From an uncultured Clostridia bacterium (GTDB lineage Bacteria > Bacillota > Clostridia > Oscillospirales > Ruminococcaceae): a DNA stretch of 13,161 bases. Numbering within the stretch: position 1 is the first letter of the stretch; the number at the start of each line of letters is the position of its first letter. This document shows positions 6,132 to 12,714 of this stretch, one piece after another. Both the position numbers and the translations under genes were made by a program. The notes under the pieces are model-generated. The model did no database searches. It saw only the letters and a list, made by a program, of their open reading frames with translations, and was not told the DNA's origin. Location of the stretch: the NCBI GenBank assembly GCA_937894185.1, contig CALCSA010000419.1:1-13161 (forward strand), given 5' to 3'.

Positions 6132-8216
6132 TTAGAATGCGGGGACAGGGCCTCCATCATCGGAATCAATCCCGTCCTCCATCTCTTCAATGAGCTTAAA
6201 CACCTTTTTCAGACTTTCTATATCATCCGGGAACACTTTGAAAATAACCTGCTGAATGGTGGTGCGCCTGCCGGTATTTCCTTGGCCAGAGCTACCGGAG
6301 CCGGGAGCGTCCACATTGGTATCCATCTCATCGAAAGCATTTGCCATGGTATTGGCGGGCAGATCAGCGGACAGTTCCATGCCGGAGTTGATAGTCTCAA
6401 AGATCCTCTGGCCCGAAAGAGTTAGGTCGGACAGGGGGCCTGTCTTTGCATCGCTGAAGGGGAGCAGGTCCCGCACCTTGCCAAAGATGTTCTTGACGGC
6501 CTCCACCGGCTTACTAGCCACCGATAGGATGCCCTCCACCAGCGTGTCCACAATGCGTTTGCCGCTGTCCTTGAACCAGTCGATCTTGGCGTTGATCCAC
6601 TCCATGGCGGCGGTGAATCCGTCCTTGATGTGCTGTACGCCGCCCAGAAATCCATCCTTCACGACTGTCCATGCGGCGCCCAACGCTGCGGATACCTTGT
6701 CCCAGTTTTTCCATAGCAGGTAGATGGCGGCGATCAAGGCGAGAATGCCGATGACAATCCAAGTGATGGGATTGGCCAGTAACGCCGCTCCGAATTTCAG
6801 GGCTGCGCCCGCACCTTTCAGGAATCCCGCCCCTAGCTTAGCCAAAACCGGGGCAAGGTTAAAGGCTCCATATTGCACTAGGAACATGCCGTATTTAGCG
6901 GCACCCAATACCCCTAATACTATTGGCTTAATCTTACCAAAAGCTAAAAAGGCCGAGGACAGCATCCCAACCACAAATTTTCCAGCACCGAGAGTGGCAA
7001 GGAACGCACCAAAGGCTGCCACCGCATACATAATGTTGCTGGTCAACTCCGGGTGGGCTTGGGCAAAGGCGGCAATTTTGTTGGCCATGCCGTCTACCTT
7101 ATCCATTAGCTCTATGAAACGAGGGAGCATCGCATTGCCCACCGTTTCGGCAGTGGCCTGCATCTTCTGCTTGAGCAGCTCCCAGCCTTGGGCGGGCGGG
7201 GCGTTTATCTTGTTGGCCATTTCTTCAGTGATGCTCATTCCCTTGGCCATGGAGTCATACAACGTCAGGATGTTGCCCTGCAGATGATCGGTCTTGGAAT
7301 AGAGCAGATCGATAAGCTTGACGGCCTCCACCGTGCCAAAGGCTTTTTGCAGCTCTAGTTTATCGCTGGCGGTAAGCACATCCCCAAACTTGCCTTGGAT
7401 TGCTCCCAGAATCTCCGGCATGGAGTTCAGCTGGCCGTTGGTATCCGTAAACTTGAGTCCCAGCTCCTGCCCAGCCTTGGCAGCGTTATTCAGGAAAGCG
7501 GTGTATTTGGTACCGGCTTCCGAGCCAGACATTGTAGCCTGCAGCATCCCTAAGATAGAAAGCTGCTCCTCCAAGGGTACCCGGGCTGACGTTGCCGTTC
7601 CGCCCAAGGCGGAGATGGCCTGGGCCATGCCGCTGCCGCTGGTCTTAAAGGCCCGAACGCTGTCGGCAATGCCTGCCGAGAACATCTGGCCAAACTCCAG
7701 ATCGCTGAGGTCATTGTAATAATCCTTGTAGATCCCATAGCCGGTGGCGAATAGGTTGGTCATTTCTCCGACACTAGCCTTAGTAGCTTTGGCCGTAACA
7801 CCGGCAATTTCCGTGTAACCCGCAACCCCTTCATCGGTAAGGGAAGCGATTCCCGACTTGATGTCATAGGCTGCAGTGAGAAACTCCGCTTTGCTGGTGC
7901 CTGCCCAGGTGGAGGTAAAGCTGGTGGCGGCATCCTCCAGGGCCCCCAGATGCTCTACCCCCAGGGAAGACAACTCCGCCAAGGCGTCCTGGGTGCTAAA
8001 AGTAGCCTTGACTGGTGCAATGGCGGCATCCGCCAGCTGATACCCGGTACCCATAAGGGTGACGCCGTCCCGAGCCATGTCGGCCATGCGGGAGGAGTAC
8101 AGGTTAAACTTGGAGGTGGTACCCTCCACCGCCGAGCTGATCCTGGCGGCAGGGCCGGTAACCCGATCAATCATGTTGACTAGTATGGACAGCTTGTACA
8201 AGGATTCCAAAGACAT
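6132..8216 (-). CDS. Tail tape measure protein
   Basis: The 694-residue product sets tail length and is carried in the tube lumen. The start is ATG 8216, 9 bases after GGGAGG (8226-8231); an in-frame extension to 8267 lacks a ribosome binding site and would run into the neighbouring promoter. The N-terminal 380 residues follow the TP901-type tape measure core, with repeated small-residue helices (GMAQAISALGGTATSARVPL near 196-215 and the GSEAGTKYTAFLNNAAKAGQ block near 231-250). Hydrophobic segments at about 393-447 and 484-502 (WIVIGILALIAAIYLLW) could enter the host membrane during DNA ejection. The block PFSDAKTGPLSDLTLSG near 586-602 is common in tape measures of Gram-positive phages. An acidic C-terminus (EEMEDGIDSDDGG) ends the protein. 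Length is close to Mu gp42. Confidence 0.92.
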   Translation of the reverse strand: MSLESLYKLSILVNMIDRVTGPAARISSAVEGTTSKFNLYSSRMADMARDGVTLMGTGYQLADAAIAPVKATFSTQDALAELSSLGVEHLGALEDAATSFTSTWAGTSKAEFLTAAYDIKSGIASLTDEGVAGYTEIAGVTAKATKASVGEMTNLFATGYGIYKDYYNDLSDLEFGQMFSAGIADSVRAFKTSGSGMAQAISALGGTATSARVPLEEQLSILGMLQATMSGSEAGTKYTAFLNNAAKAGQELGLKFTDTNGQLNSMPEILGAIQGKFGDVLTASDKLELQKAFGTVEAVKLIDLLYSKTDHLQGNILTLYDSMAKGMSITEEMANKINAPPAQGWELLKQKMQATAETVGNAMLPRFIELMDKVDGMANKIAAFAQAHPELTSNIMYAVAAFGAFLATLGAGKFVVGMLSSAFLAFGKIKPIVLGVLGAAKYGMFLVQYGAFNLAPVLAKLGAGFLKGAGAALKFGAALLANPITWIVIGILALIAAIYLLWKNWDKVSAALGAAWTVVKDGFLGGVQHIKDGFTAAMEWINAKIDWFKDSGKRIVDTLVEGILSVASKPVEAVKNIFGKVRDLLPFSDAKTGPLSDLTLSGQRIFETINSGMELSADLPANTMANAFDEMDTNVDAPGSGSSGQGNTGRRTTIQQVIFKVFPDDIESLKKVFKLIEEMEDGIDSDDGGPVPAF

Positions 8217-8225
8217 TTTGTTGCA

Positions 8226-8231
8226 CCTCCC
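8226..8231 (-). promoter_or_regulatory. Ribosome binding site that decides the tape measure start
   Basis: GGGAGG on the minus strand lies 9 bases before ATG 8216. It excludes the longer in-frame start at 8267, whose upstream bases show no Shine-Dalgarno. Confidence 0.8.
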
Positions 8232-8243
8232 TTCTATACAAAC

Positions 8244-8272
8244 TTGATTTTTGGTTAATCTTGGCATATACT
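8244..8272 (+). promoter_or_regulatory. Sigma-A-type promoter of the plus-strand moron gene
   Basis: TTGATT at 8244-8249 (-35) and TATACT at 8267-8272 (-10) are separated by exactly 17 bases. They match the housekeeping consensus at 4/6 and 5/6 positions. Transcription would begin near 8279, just before the AGGAGGTGG at 8281-8289, giving a very short leader. The promoter faces away from the tape measure gene and against the structural operon. Confidence 0.75.
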
Positions 8273-8293
8273 AATGGTGTAGGAGGTGGTAGC

Positions 8294-8557
8294 ATGATCA
8301 CTACAATCTTTACCATAGCTGGTTTTGCCTGCTTGATTGGAGCGGGTATTGGGGTGCTCATTGCAGTGCCACTAGTGGTTTATTCTTTCCCATACTATTG
8401 CTGGCTGGGATGGAATCAAGGCACAAAGGGGATTCCCAAAAAACAACCATCTGACAAATTACCGCCATTTAAAGCTATGGCACACAACGCCAAGAACGCC
8501 ACCAAGCTCTATAAATCGTGGATCACCAAACAGCCCCACGGCATCACAAACTGGTAA
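8294..8557 (+). CDS. Small single-span membrane protein, phage moron (superinfection-exclusion candidate)
   Basis: The 87-residue product is the only plus-strand gene. ATG 8294 is 7 bases after AGGAGG (8281-8286); an in-frame upstream start would lie across the promoter. Residues 3-30 form one hydrophobic span (TIFTIAGFACLIGAGIGVLI, AVPLVVY), followed by an aromatic interface (SFPYYCWLGW). The tail of about 47 residues is Lys-rich with no Arg (GIPKKQPSDKLPPFKAMAHN). Positive charges only after the span suggest an outside N-terminus and cytoplasmic C-terminus. By hand count the gene is about 46% G+C, against about 60% in sampled neighbouring sequence, which suggests separate acquisition. Own promoter and terminator, opposite strand, and insertion between chaperone and tape measure fit a moron expressed in the lysogen. 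I recognise no family; exclusion of related phages is inferred from position and topology only. Confidence 0.8.
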   Translation: MITTIFTIAGFACLIGAGIGVLIAVPLVVYSFPYYCWLGWNQGTKGIPKKQPSDKLPPFKAMAHNAKNATKLYKSWITKQPHGITNW

Positions 8558-8563
8558 CCTTCC

Positions 8564-8591
8564 GCTCCCGCCACCTCGGCGGGAGCTTTTT
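8564..8591 (+). terminator. Intrinsic terminator of the moron gene
   Basis: GCTCCCGCC (8564-8572) and GGCGGGAGC (8578-8586) form a perfect 9-bp GC-rich stem with a 5-base loop (ACCTC), followed by TTTTT at 8587-8591. It begins 6 bases after the moron stop codon. Read on the minus strand the same hairpin is followed by GGAAGG and not by a U tract, so it should not terminate the structural operon. Confidence 0.93.
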
Positions 8592-8595
8592 GTTG

Positions 8596-8787
8596 CTATT
8601 TTTTACTCAGCGCCCGGCGCACCGCTGCGGCCATCAGGTCACGGATTTGCTCCTGGGCTACCCTAGCTTTGGCCAGGGCATCTAAAAACTCATCCATGTC
8701 CATCCGCTCCATGGGCTTGGCCCCGGGCAAAAATGTTAGAATCTCCAGACCGCCGCCCTCAATGAGGCTGCCCCGGATCTCGGCCAT
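8596..8787 (-). CDS. Downstream frame of the tail assembly chaperone (frameshift extension)
   Basis: This 63-residue frame (from ATG 8787) is charged and helical (MDMDEFLDALAKARVAQEQI, then RDLMAAAVRRALSKK). It has no Shine-Dalgarno sequence before its ATG. It lies in the -1 frame relative to the chaperone gene just upstream, and the -1 frame is open from the slippery site at 8802 through to the stop at 8596. It is therefore best read as the C-terminal extension of a fusion protein of 193 residues (125 from frame 0, then VLDDR and the 63 residues here). In Mu, lambda and many other phages such a -1 fusion recruits tube subunits to the tape measure. The stop lies directly against the moron cassette. 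Confidence 0.82.
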   Translation of the reverse strand: MAEIRGSLIEGGGLEILTFLPGAKPMERMDMDEFLDALAKARVAQEQIRDLMAAAVRRALSKK

Positions 8788-8793
8788 GCGGTC
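8748..8793 (-). promoter_or_regulatory. Candidate frameshift-stimulating stem-loop
   Basis: Beginning 8 bases after the slippery site, GACCGC (8793-8788) can pair with GCGGTC (8753-8748). The loop contains a smaller CCTC-ATT-GAGG hairpin (8767-8757). Spacing is right for a -1 stimulator. Only 6 outer base pairs are seen and no folding energy was computed. Confidence 0.45.
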
Positions 8794-8795
8794 AT

Positions 8796-9176
8796 CTAGA
8801 ACTTTTTTACGGCAATCCCCTTGGAAAGCCCCAGCATGCTGGTGAGCTTGTCGTTGATGGTGAGGGCTAAGCCGGGGTACTCCTCCAGATCGGCCCGGAG
8901 CCGGTCGGCATCCTCGGGGATAATGGTATCCATTACAAAGTCCTCTGCCGCCTTGGCGGGAGAGACGGAAATCTTTTTCACCAGCCGGTCGAACGAAACT
9001 GCGCTGGGCTTGCGAAACAGGTAGGTTCTGCTGTCTGTTTCAAAGTCCTCCACCTCAATCTCCACCGTGACGGTGTACAGCTTACCGTACTTCCGGCGCA
9101 GCTTTTCCTGGGGGTCCTGTGCCTCTAGGGCCTGTGCCTCCGGGGCCTGGGTGGTAAAATCCTGGTTATCGTACAT
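8796..9176 (-). CDS. Tail assembly chaperone (Mu gp41-like), frame-0 product
   Basis: The 126-residue product starts at ATG 9176, 7 bases after AGGAGG (9184-9189); an extension to 9257 would overlap the tail tube gene and has no ribosome binding site. It has an acidic, Gln-rich N-terminus (TTQAPEAQALEAQDPQEKLR) and then a compact domain of about 90 residues (KLYTVTVEIEVEDFETDSRT, AVSFDRLVKKISVSPAKAAE, GLALTINDKLTSMLGLSKGI). Location between tube and tape measure, small size, and an A-AAA-AAG slippery heptamer 6 bases before the stop define it as the tail assembly chaperone. It is thought to bind tape measure protein and to be absent from the finished tail. Confidence 0.88.
   Translation of the reverse strand: MYDNQDFTTQAPEAQALEAQDPQEKLRRKYGKLYTVTVEIEVEDFETDSRTYLFRKPSAVSFDRLVKKISVSPAKAAEDFVMDTIIPEDADRLRADLEEYPGLALTINDKLTSMLGLSKGIAVKKF
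8802..8808 (-). promoter_or_regulatory. -1 ribosomal frameshift slippery site (A AAA AAG)
   Basis: In frame 0 the minus strand reads GTA AAA AAG TTC TAG. The heptamer A-AAA-AAG is the strong dnaX-type slippery sequence in the correct phase. After a -1 slip the ribosome reads GTT CTA GAT GAC CGC ATG and continues to the stop at 8596. The frame-0 stop is two codons downstream of the heptamer. Confidence 0.88.
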
Positions 9177-9183
9177 GTTAACT

Positions 9184-9189
9184 CCTCCT
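9184..9189 (-). promoter_or_regulatory. Ribosome binding site that decides the chaperone start
   Basis: AGGAGG on the minus strand lies 7 bases before ATG 9176 in the 32-base gap after the tail tube stop. It supports this start over the longer in-frame one at 9257. Confidence 0.8.
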
Positions 9190-9208
9190 TTTGCCAAATA
9201 TGTTGAGA

Positions 9209-9643
9209 CTACATAGGTTCTACACCGTTGCGGACGATCTTCCCAAACACCCCGCACTCGATGTCCACGGTGATGTTTTTATCCCCTTGGGCGGCCTTGT
9301 TGGCCACCTTTGTAATCCCCACCTTGGTAATCTCATCGATGCGGGGCCGGTCGCCGTCATTCGCGTAGGCGACAATGATCTTGGGGATCACCAGCTTATA
9401 GAGAGCCACCCCCTGCTGCTTGCAGATGGCCTCCAGCTCGTGGTAATCGTCCAGCAGCATAGACAGCTTGCAGGTGGCCTTGTAGTTGCCGGTTCCAAAG
9501 CCCCGAGGCATATTCCCGGCCCCGTACACCGCTTCCTTTTCCAATTCATCGTCATAATCGATGCTCTGGGCCTGCAGGTTTCCGGTGGGTAATTTGACGG
9601 TGATATCCGCCCAATCATAGGCTTTGCCGTTTACGCTCAGCAT
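9209..9643 (-). CDS. Tail tube protein (Mu gpM-like)
   Basis: The 144-residue product directly follows the sheath gene. Its ATG is adjacent to the sheath TAA, and an AGGAGG (9652-9657) lies 8 bases upstream inside the end of the sheath gene. Recognisable features are the N-terminal VNGKAYDWADITVKLP, the YGAGNMPRGFGTGNYKATCK segment near residues 40-59 and a beta-rich C-terminus (NITVDIECGVFGKIVRNG). Mu-like and P2-like tube proteins share this size and G-rich inner loop. It would stack as hexamers around the tape measure to form the DNA channel. Sheath-tube-chaperone order is standard for contractile tails. Confidence 0.88.
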   Translation of the reverse strand: MLSVNGKAYDWADITVKLPTGNLQAQSIDYDDELEKEAVYGAGNMPRGFGTGNYKATCKLSMLLDDYHELEAICKQQGVALYKLVIPKIIVAYANDGDRPRIDEITKVGITKVANKAAQGDKNITVDIECGVFGKIVRNGVEPM

Positions 9644-11068
9644 TTACTGCACCTCCTGTCGGTTGGGGTTGGCCATCCCAAGATCCACGGTAATCTCACG
9701 GATATAGCCCTTGGGCACAAACCGCAGGATGACATGGAGGGTCTCTTCGGTGAGGATGTCCTGCCCAGGCGGGATGGTGATGCTGCCGGAGGAGATTTCC
9801 CCCGCATCCACCATATCCATGAGCGGGGCGGCGATAAAGCTGCCGATGGCGGCCAACTCCTCCTCCACTTTGCTCAGATCAATGTCCCGGTGGAGCTGGA
9901 GCAGTGCCTCTTTGCGTACCAGCCGCGCGGCTTTGTTTAGCACCCGCACCCGCTCGGCGTACTTGTAATCGCTGCTCTCTGCCGCGAACATGTGAGGCTT
10001 GGTGACGTAGAATCCTGCCAGCCCCTCGTACCGCCGGAAGGTGAGGTATTGGGCCTCATCCAAAAGATCCAGCAGTTCCTCGATCCCTGCAGGCTCCAGC
10101 CGCAGCAGCTTGTCGGCGCTGATGGCCATAGAGCGGGTCTCACTGATGGACTGCTGCACCTTTGCCCGGGCATAGAGGCCACAGACGATCCCGGCCAGGT
10201 TGATGCTCTGGGTGGTGCCATCGATGCGCCGGTAGGCTCCACGGGCCGCCACCACCTGCAAAAAGTAAGAGTTGATGCCCTTGCGGTCAGCTACCAGAGC
10301 GGCCACATAATCCTCGACACTCTCTCCCGCCTCGGGCCCTCTGGCCTCGGCCACAAAAAAGACGGGCTTGTGGTAGGTGCTGAAAAAGGTCTCGCCTTCC
10401 ACCGCCAGAGCGGCCCAGAGGTCTTTGGAGCTGACCCCCACAATGTGGACAAATTCCACTGTTTTGGTGATCTGCCGTACATGAGCCAGCGCCGCTAGAA
10501 TGGACTGGTTGTCTGCCTGGGGTGCAGTGGTGAGGGTGGTAAAGAGATCCCCCGGAGCAAACCGGACATCTCCCTCCCCCTCGGAAAACTCAAAGGTGAG
10601 TCCTGTGGGGGCAATGGCCAACTTGCCGTCCACCGGCATGGTGACCTCATCGGAGTAATTGACACCGCCGTCAAAGCTGTACCGCAGCACCGCTGTATTG
10701 AGGCCGCCCCCCTTGGTGATCTGCACCCGGATATCATACTGGTTGTTGGGCTTTCCGTTGACGGTAAGGGTGCCTGTTCCGGCGGGATCTGCTGCCTCTT
10801 TACTCACTGCATCCACAGTGCCATCGGTGGTAGCAGCCACCGGGATGCAGTAGATCAGGGCCGCACCGTTTGCCACGCTGTCCATGCAGGCGTCAGCCAG
10901 AGGGGATAGCCCGAGGATGGATTGGATACGCCCTGCGTTGTAGGTGTCCTTAATCACCAGGGGCTCGGTGTAGGGCGTGGGGGACACGCCAATCTTGACG
11001 TGGACGCCGTCCCCGGAGCCGGAGCCCAGCTGCCCATCGGTGACGGTAATGGATACATCTCGCAACAT
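9644..11068 (-). CDS. Tail sheath protein (Mu gpL-like)
   Basis: The 474-residue product is close to the length of Mu gpL (495). The N-terminal part (residues 1-90) includes GVHVKIGVSPTPYTEPLVIK. Residues about 95-183 form a separate beta-rich segment (GTGTLTVNGKPNNQYDIRVQ, LRYSFDGGVNYSDEVTM, DVRFAPGDLFTTLTTAP) that looks like an inserted surface domain. The C-terminal half carries the sheath core (SYFLQVVAARGAYRRID, LDEAQYLTFRRYEGLAGFYV, PHMFAAESSDYKYAERVRVL) and ends with KGYIREITVDLGMANP, the usual C-terminal strand that locks neighbouring subunits. It contracts around the tube at infection. The start is supported by an AAAGGG about 10 bases upstream and by adjacency to the small gene before it. 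Confidence 0.93.
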   Translation of the reverse strand: MLRDVSITVTDGQLGSGSGDGVHVKIGVSPTPYTEPLVIKDTYNAGRIQSILGLSPLADACMDSVANGAALIYCIPVAATTDGTVDAVSKEAADPAGTGTLTVNGKPNNQYDIRVQITKGGGLNTAVLRYSFDGGVNYSDEVTMPVDGKLAIAPTGLTFEFSEGEGDVRFAPGDLFTTLTTAPQADNQSILAALAHVRQITKTVEFVHIVGVSSKDLWAALAVEGETFFSTYHKPVFFVAEARGPEAGESVEDYVAALVADRKGINSYFLQVVAARGAYRRIDGTTQSINLAGIVCGLYARAKVQQSISETRSMAISADKLLRLEPAGIEELLDLLDEAQYLTFRRYEGLAGFYVTKPHMFAAESSDYKYAERVRVLNKAARLVRKEALLQLHRDIDLSKVEEELAAIGSFIAAPLMDMVDAGEISSGSITIPPGQDILTEETLHVILRFVPKGYIREITVDLGMANPNRQEVQ

Positions 11069-11073
11069 CAGTA

Positions 11074-11277
11074 TCAGCCCTTTCTACGGGGGCGGGTGCC
11101 CAGCAAGAAGGTGGCCACCGCGTCCTCATATTCCCGAGCGGTCACCCTCTTGCCGGGGCTCCACCCCGCTTTGGTCATGGCCCCGGCATGGACGGCTCCC
11201 GCCGTTTTCATCTGCTTTTGAAGCTCTTCAACGGTCTGGAGCTCCGGCTGCAGGGGGGCCGTTTTCTCTTTTGTCAT
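11074..11277 (-). CDS. Small protein of unknown function between tail terminator and sheath
   Basis: This 67-residue protein lies tightly between two structural genes (9 bases after the terminator stop, 5 bases before the sheath start), and the frame fills the space fully. It has an N-terminal helix (QTVEELQKQMKTAGAVHAGA), then a short motif-like stretch GWSPGKRVTAREYEDAVATF and a basic end (LGTRPRRKG). Mu encodes a small protein (gp38, DUF2635) in this place, but I see no convincing likeness. The ribosome binding site is weak (AGGTAGG), so coupling is likely. It may be a small chaperone or capping factor, which is inference only. Confidence 0.65.
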   Translation of the reverse strand: MTKEKTAPLQPELQTVEELQKQMKTAGAVHAGAMTKAGWSPGKRVTAREYEDAVATFLLGTRPRRKG

Positions 11278-11286
11278 GGTTACGGC

Positions 11287-11772
11287 CTACCTTTCCAGTG
11301 TAATATCCGCTATCTGTGTATAGGTTTTGGGCTTGTAGACGCCGCCGGTAAAGGTGACCGGCAGCTCCACGGCAATCTCCGCCTTGATGACGCTGTCCTT
11401 GCGGTCTACCCACTCGCCTTCACCCAGAGAAATGCCGATGTAATGGCCCTTGTAACGGATGCCCCGCTCCAAAGAGAGCAGAAACGTTTCAAAGCTGGCG
11501 TCCAGCTCGGCTTTGGTGGGAGCGCCCAGAACAATGTCAATGACCACTGTGCGGTCGAACACCTTGAGGTCATTTATCCCGGTATCCAGGTTTCGCACCG
11601 GCTGACCGGAATACTCCAGCGTGTCCGAGCGGATCAGCACCCCGCTGCTGGGAGCCATACATTTCTCTAGTTCCTTCAGTACATCAAACACCTGGGGATC
11701 CTGGCCCAGCGCATCCTTGCCCAGGGCGGCAGCCACCTTTCCCCGTAAGTACTCAGTACAAACACTAACCAT
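11287..11772 (-). CDS. Probable tail terminator / completion protein (Mu gp37-like position)
   Basis: The 161-residue product has an alpha-beta pattern expected of tail terminators: an N-terminal helix (MVSVCTEYLRGKVAAALGKD), a beta core (DRTVVIDIVLGAPTKAELDA), a helix (SFETFLLSLERGI) and C-terminal strands (DSVIKAEIAVELPVTFTGGV). It is encoded just before the sheath, as for Mu gpK/gp37 (DUF1834-like). Such proteins cap the tail and stop tube growth at the length set by the tape measure. It overlaps the gpG-like gene by 8 bases and has GGAGGAG about 10 bases upstream. The family was assigned by position and fold pattern, not by a diagnostic motif. Confidence 0.62.
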   Translation of the reverse strand: MVSVCTEYLRGKVAAALGKDALGQDPQVFDVLKELEKCMAPSSGVLIRSDTLEYSGQPVRNLDTGINDLKVFDRTVVIDIVLGAPTKAELDASFETFLLSLERGIRYKGHYIGISLGEGEWVDRKDSVIKAEIAVELPVTFTGGVYKPKTYTQIADITLER

Positions 11773-12259
11773 TGCTTACCATCTCCTCCAGTGTCGCTTT
11801 GATCTCCAACAGATCATCCTCGCTGATTCCCAAAAAAGGCCGGGCGGGGATCTTTACCTTGACGCTGCCTTTAGTAATCCAGCGTCCACCGACTTGGAAC
11901 CGCAGGCCACGCTTTTTCTTTGCCTTAATGAGCACCGCCTTTTTATCACCCAGCTGGTGGCGGCGGGCATAGATCACATTGGTTCCCACCGCAAATCCGG
12001 TATCGTCCGACTTGGCCCGGATGCTGTTCTTTAGGCGGGAGGTTTGCGTCAGGGTGACGCCGCCCTCTTCCTTTACCCGGATGGATGGAATCCACGCTTT
12101 CCCATCCGGGGCCTTCTGCTCTCGGAAACGGTCTCGGGTGCTTGTGCGGGCAATCTGGGCCAGCACCTCATTAGTAGCAGCGAAGCTGATATTTTTCAGC
12201 TTTCGCATGTGCCCTGTCAGCTTTCGGATATCCCCGCCTAGGGAAATACTGCCGCCCAT
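11765..12259 (-). CDS. gpG-like virion morphogenesis / tail completion protein
   Basis: The 164-residue product is typical of the phage virion morphogenesis family (Mu gpG, P2 gpS). It has AATNEVLAQIARTSTRDRFR at about residues 27-46, then APDGKAWIPSI with the Trp common in this family, TQTSRLKNSI near 80-90, and the diagnostic PARPFLGISEDD near residues 137-148. A basic stretch (KAKKKRGLRF) precedes it. These proteins complete the head-tail joint. In Mu gene G lies upstream of the head genes, whereas here it follows the gp36-like gene, the place of neck/completion proteins in other phages. Gene junctions are tight (2 bases from the previous stop). Confidence 0.88.
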   Translation of the reverse strand: MGGSISLGGDIRKLTGHMRKLKNISFAATNEVLAQIARTSTRDRFREQKAPDGKAWIPSIRVKEEGGVTLTQTSRLKNSIRAKSDDTGFAVGTNVIYARRHQLGDKKAVLIKAKKKRGLRFQVGGRWITKGSVKVKIPARPFLGISEDDLLEIKATLEEMVSNG

Positions 12260-12261
12260 GG

Positions 12262-12711
12262 CTACATCCCCTTTAAGGAGTCACGGCTAAAAATGCGAGG
12301 TGGCCCCGTCATCTGAAAGCCGGTGGCTGCCTGCCTGGAGGGAGATGCAATCCCCAGCTCCACGGTGCCCTTGGCCACCATCTCCAAAAACTTGATGGCA
12401 TATTGGTATCGCTTGAGGTAGTTGTTTTCGCGGTCATCCCCGCCGCCTGCCCCGATCCGGGATACCAGATTGTAGACCGCAAGGTCCTTGGCATACTTGG
12501 AGATGATGGTGGGGGGCTTGGATAATGGCACCGGGTACCGGGCGGCTAGATATCCGTCAATTTCGGCTCCGGCATCTGCAATGGCCTGCTCAATGATGGT
12601 ACTCAGTAGCTGCTGGGCCTCCTCCGGAGAGGCAACGGCCTCCCCGGAGACAAGCTGTGCCAGCAGGTCAGTTTTTAGAATCTGGCGGATGTCCTCCTCT
12701 GTGCAGTACAT
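12262..12711 (-). CDS. DUF1320 / Mu gp36-like head-tail connector protein
   Basis: The 149-residue product starts MYCTEEDIRQILKTDLLAQL and has an acidic helical region (EAQQLLSTIIEQAIADAGAE) followed by IDGYLAARYPVPLSKPPTII and YAKDLAVYNLVSRIG. This sequence of helices, with the Y-L-x-x-R-Y-P-x-P-L motif, is characteristic of the DUF1320 family. These small helical proteins follow the major head gene and probably act as head-completion adaptors. The ATG is 3 bases after the head-protein stop, and no Shine-Dalgarno sequence is visible, so translation is probably coupled to the head gene. Confidence 0.88.
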   Translation of the reverse strand: MYCTEEDIRQILKTDLLAQLVSGEAVASPEEAQQLLSTIIEQAIADAGAEIDGYLAARYPVPLSKPPTIISKYAKDLAVYNLVSRIGAGGGDDRENNYLKRYQYAIKFLEMVAKGTVELGIASPSRQAATGFQMTGPPRIFSRDSLKGM

Positions 12712-12714
12712 GGC

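Noticed and set aside
8217..8267. N-terminal extension of the tape measure
   Set aside because: No ribosome binding site, it would cross the moron promoter, and ATG 8216 has GGGAGG.
8564..8586. The hairpin as a terminator of the minus-strand operon
   Set aside because: On that strand no U tract follows the stem, and termination there would cut off the tape measure and baseplate genes.
9177..9257. N-terminal extension of the chaperone
   Set aside because: It overlaps the tail tube gene and has no ribosome binding site, while ATG 9176 has AGGAGG at ideal spacing.
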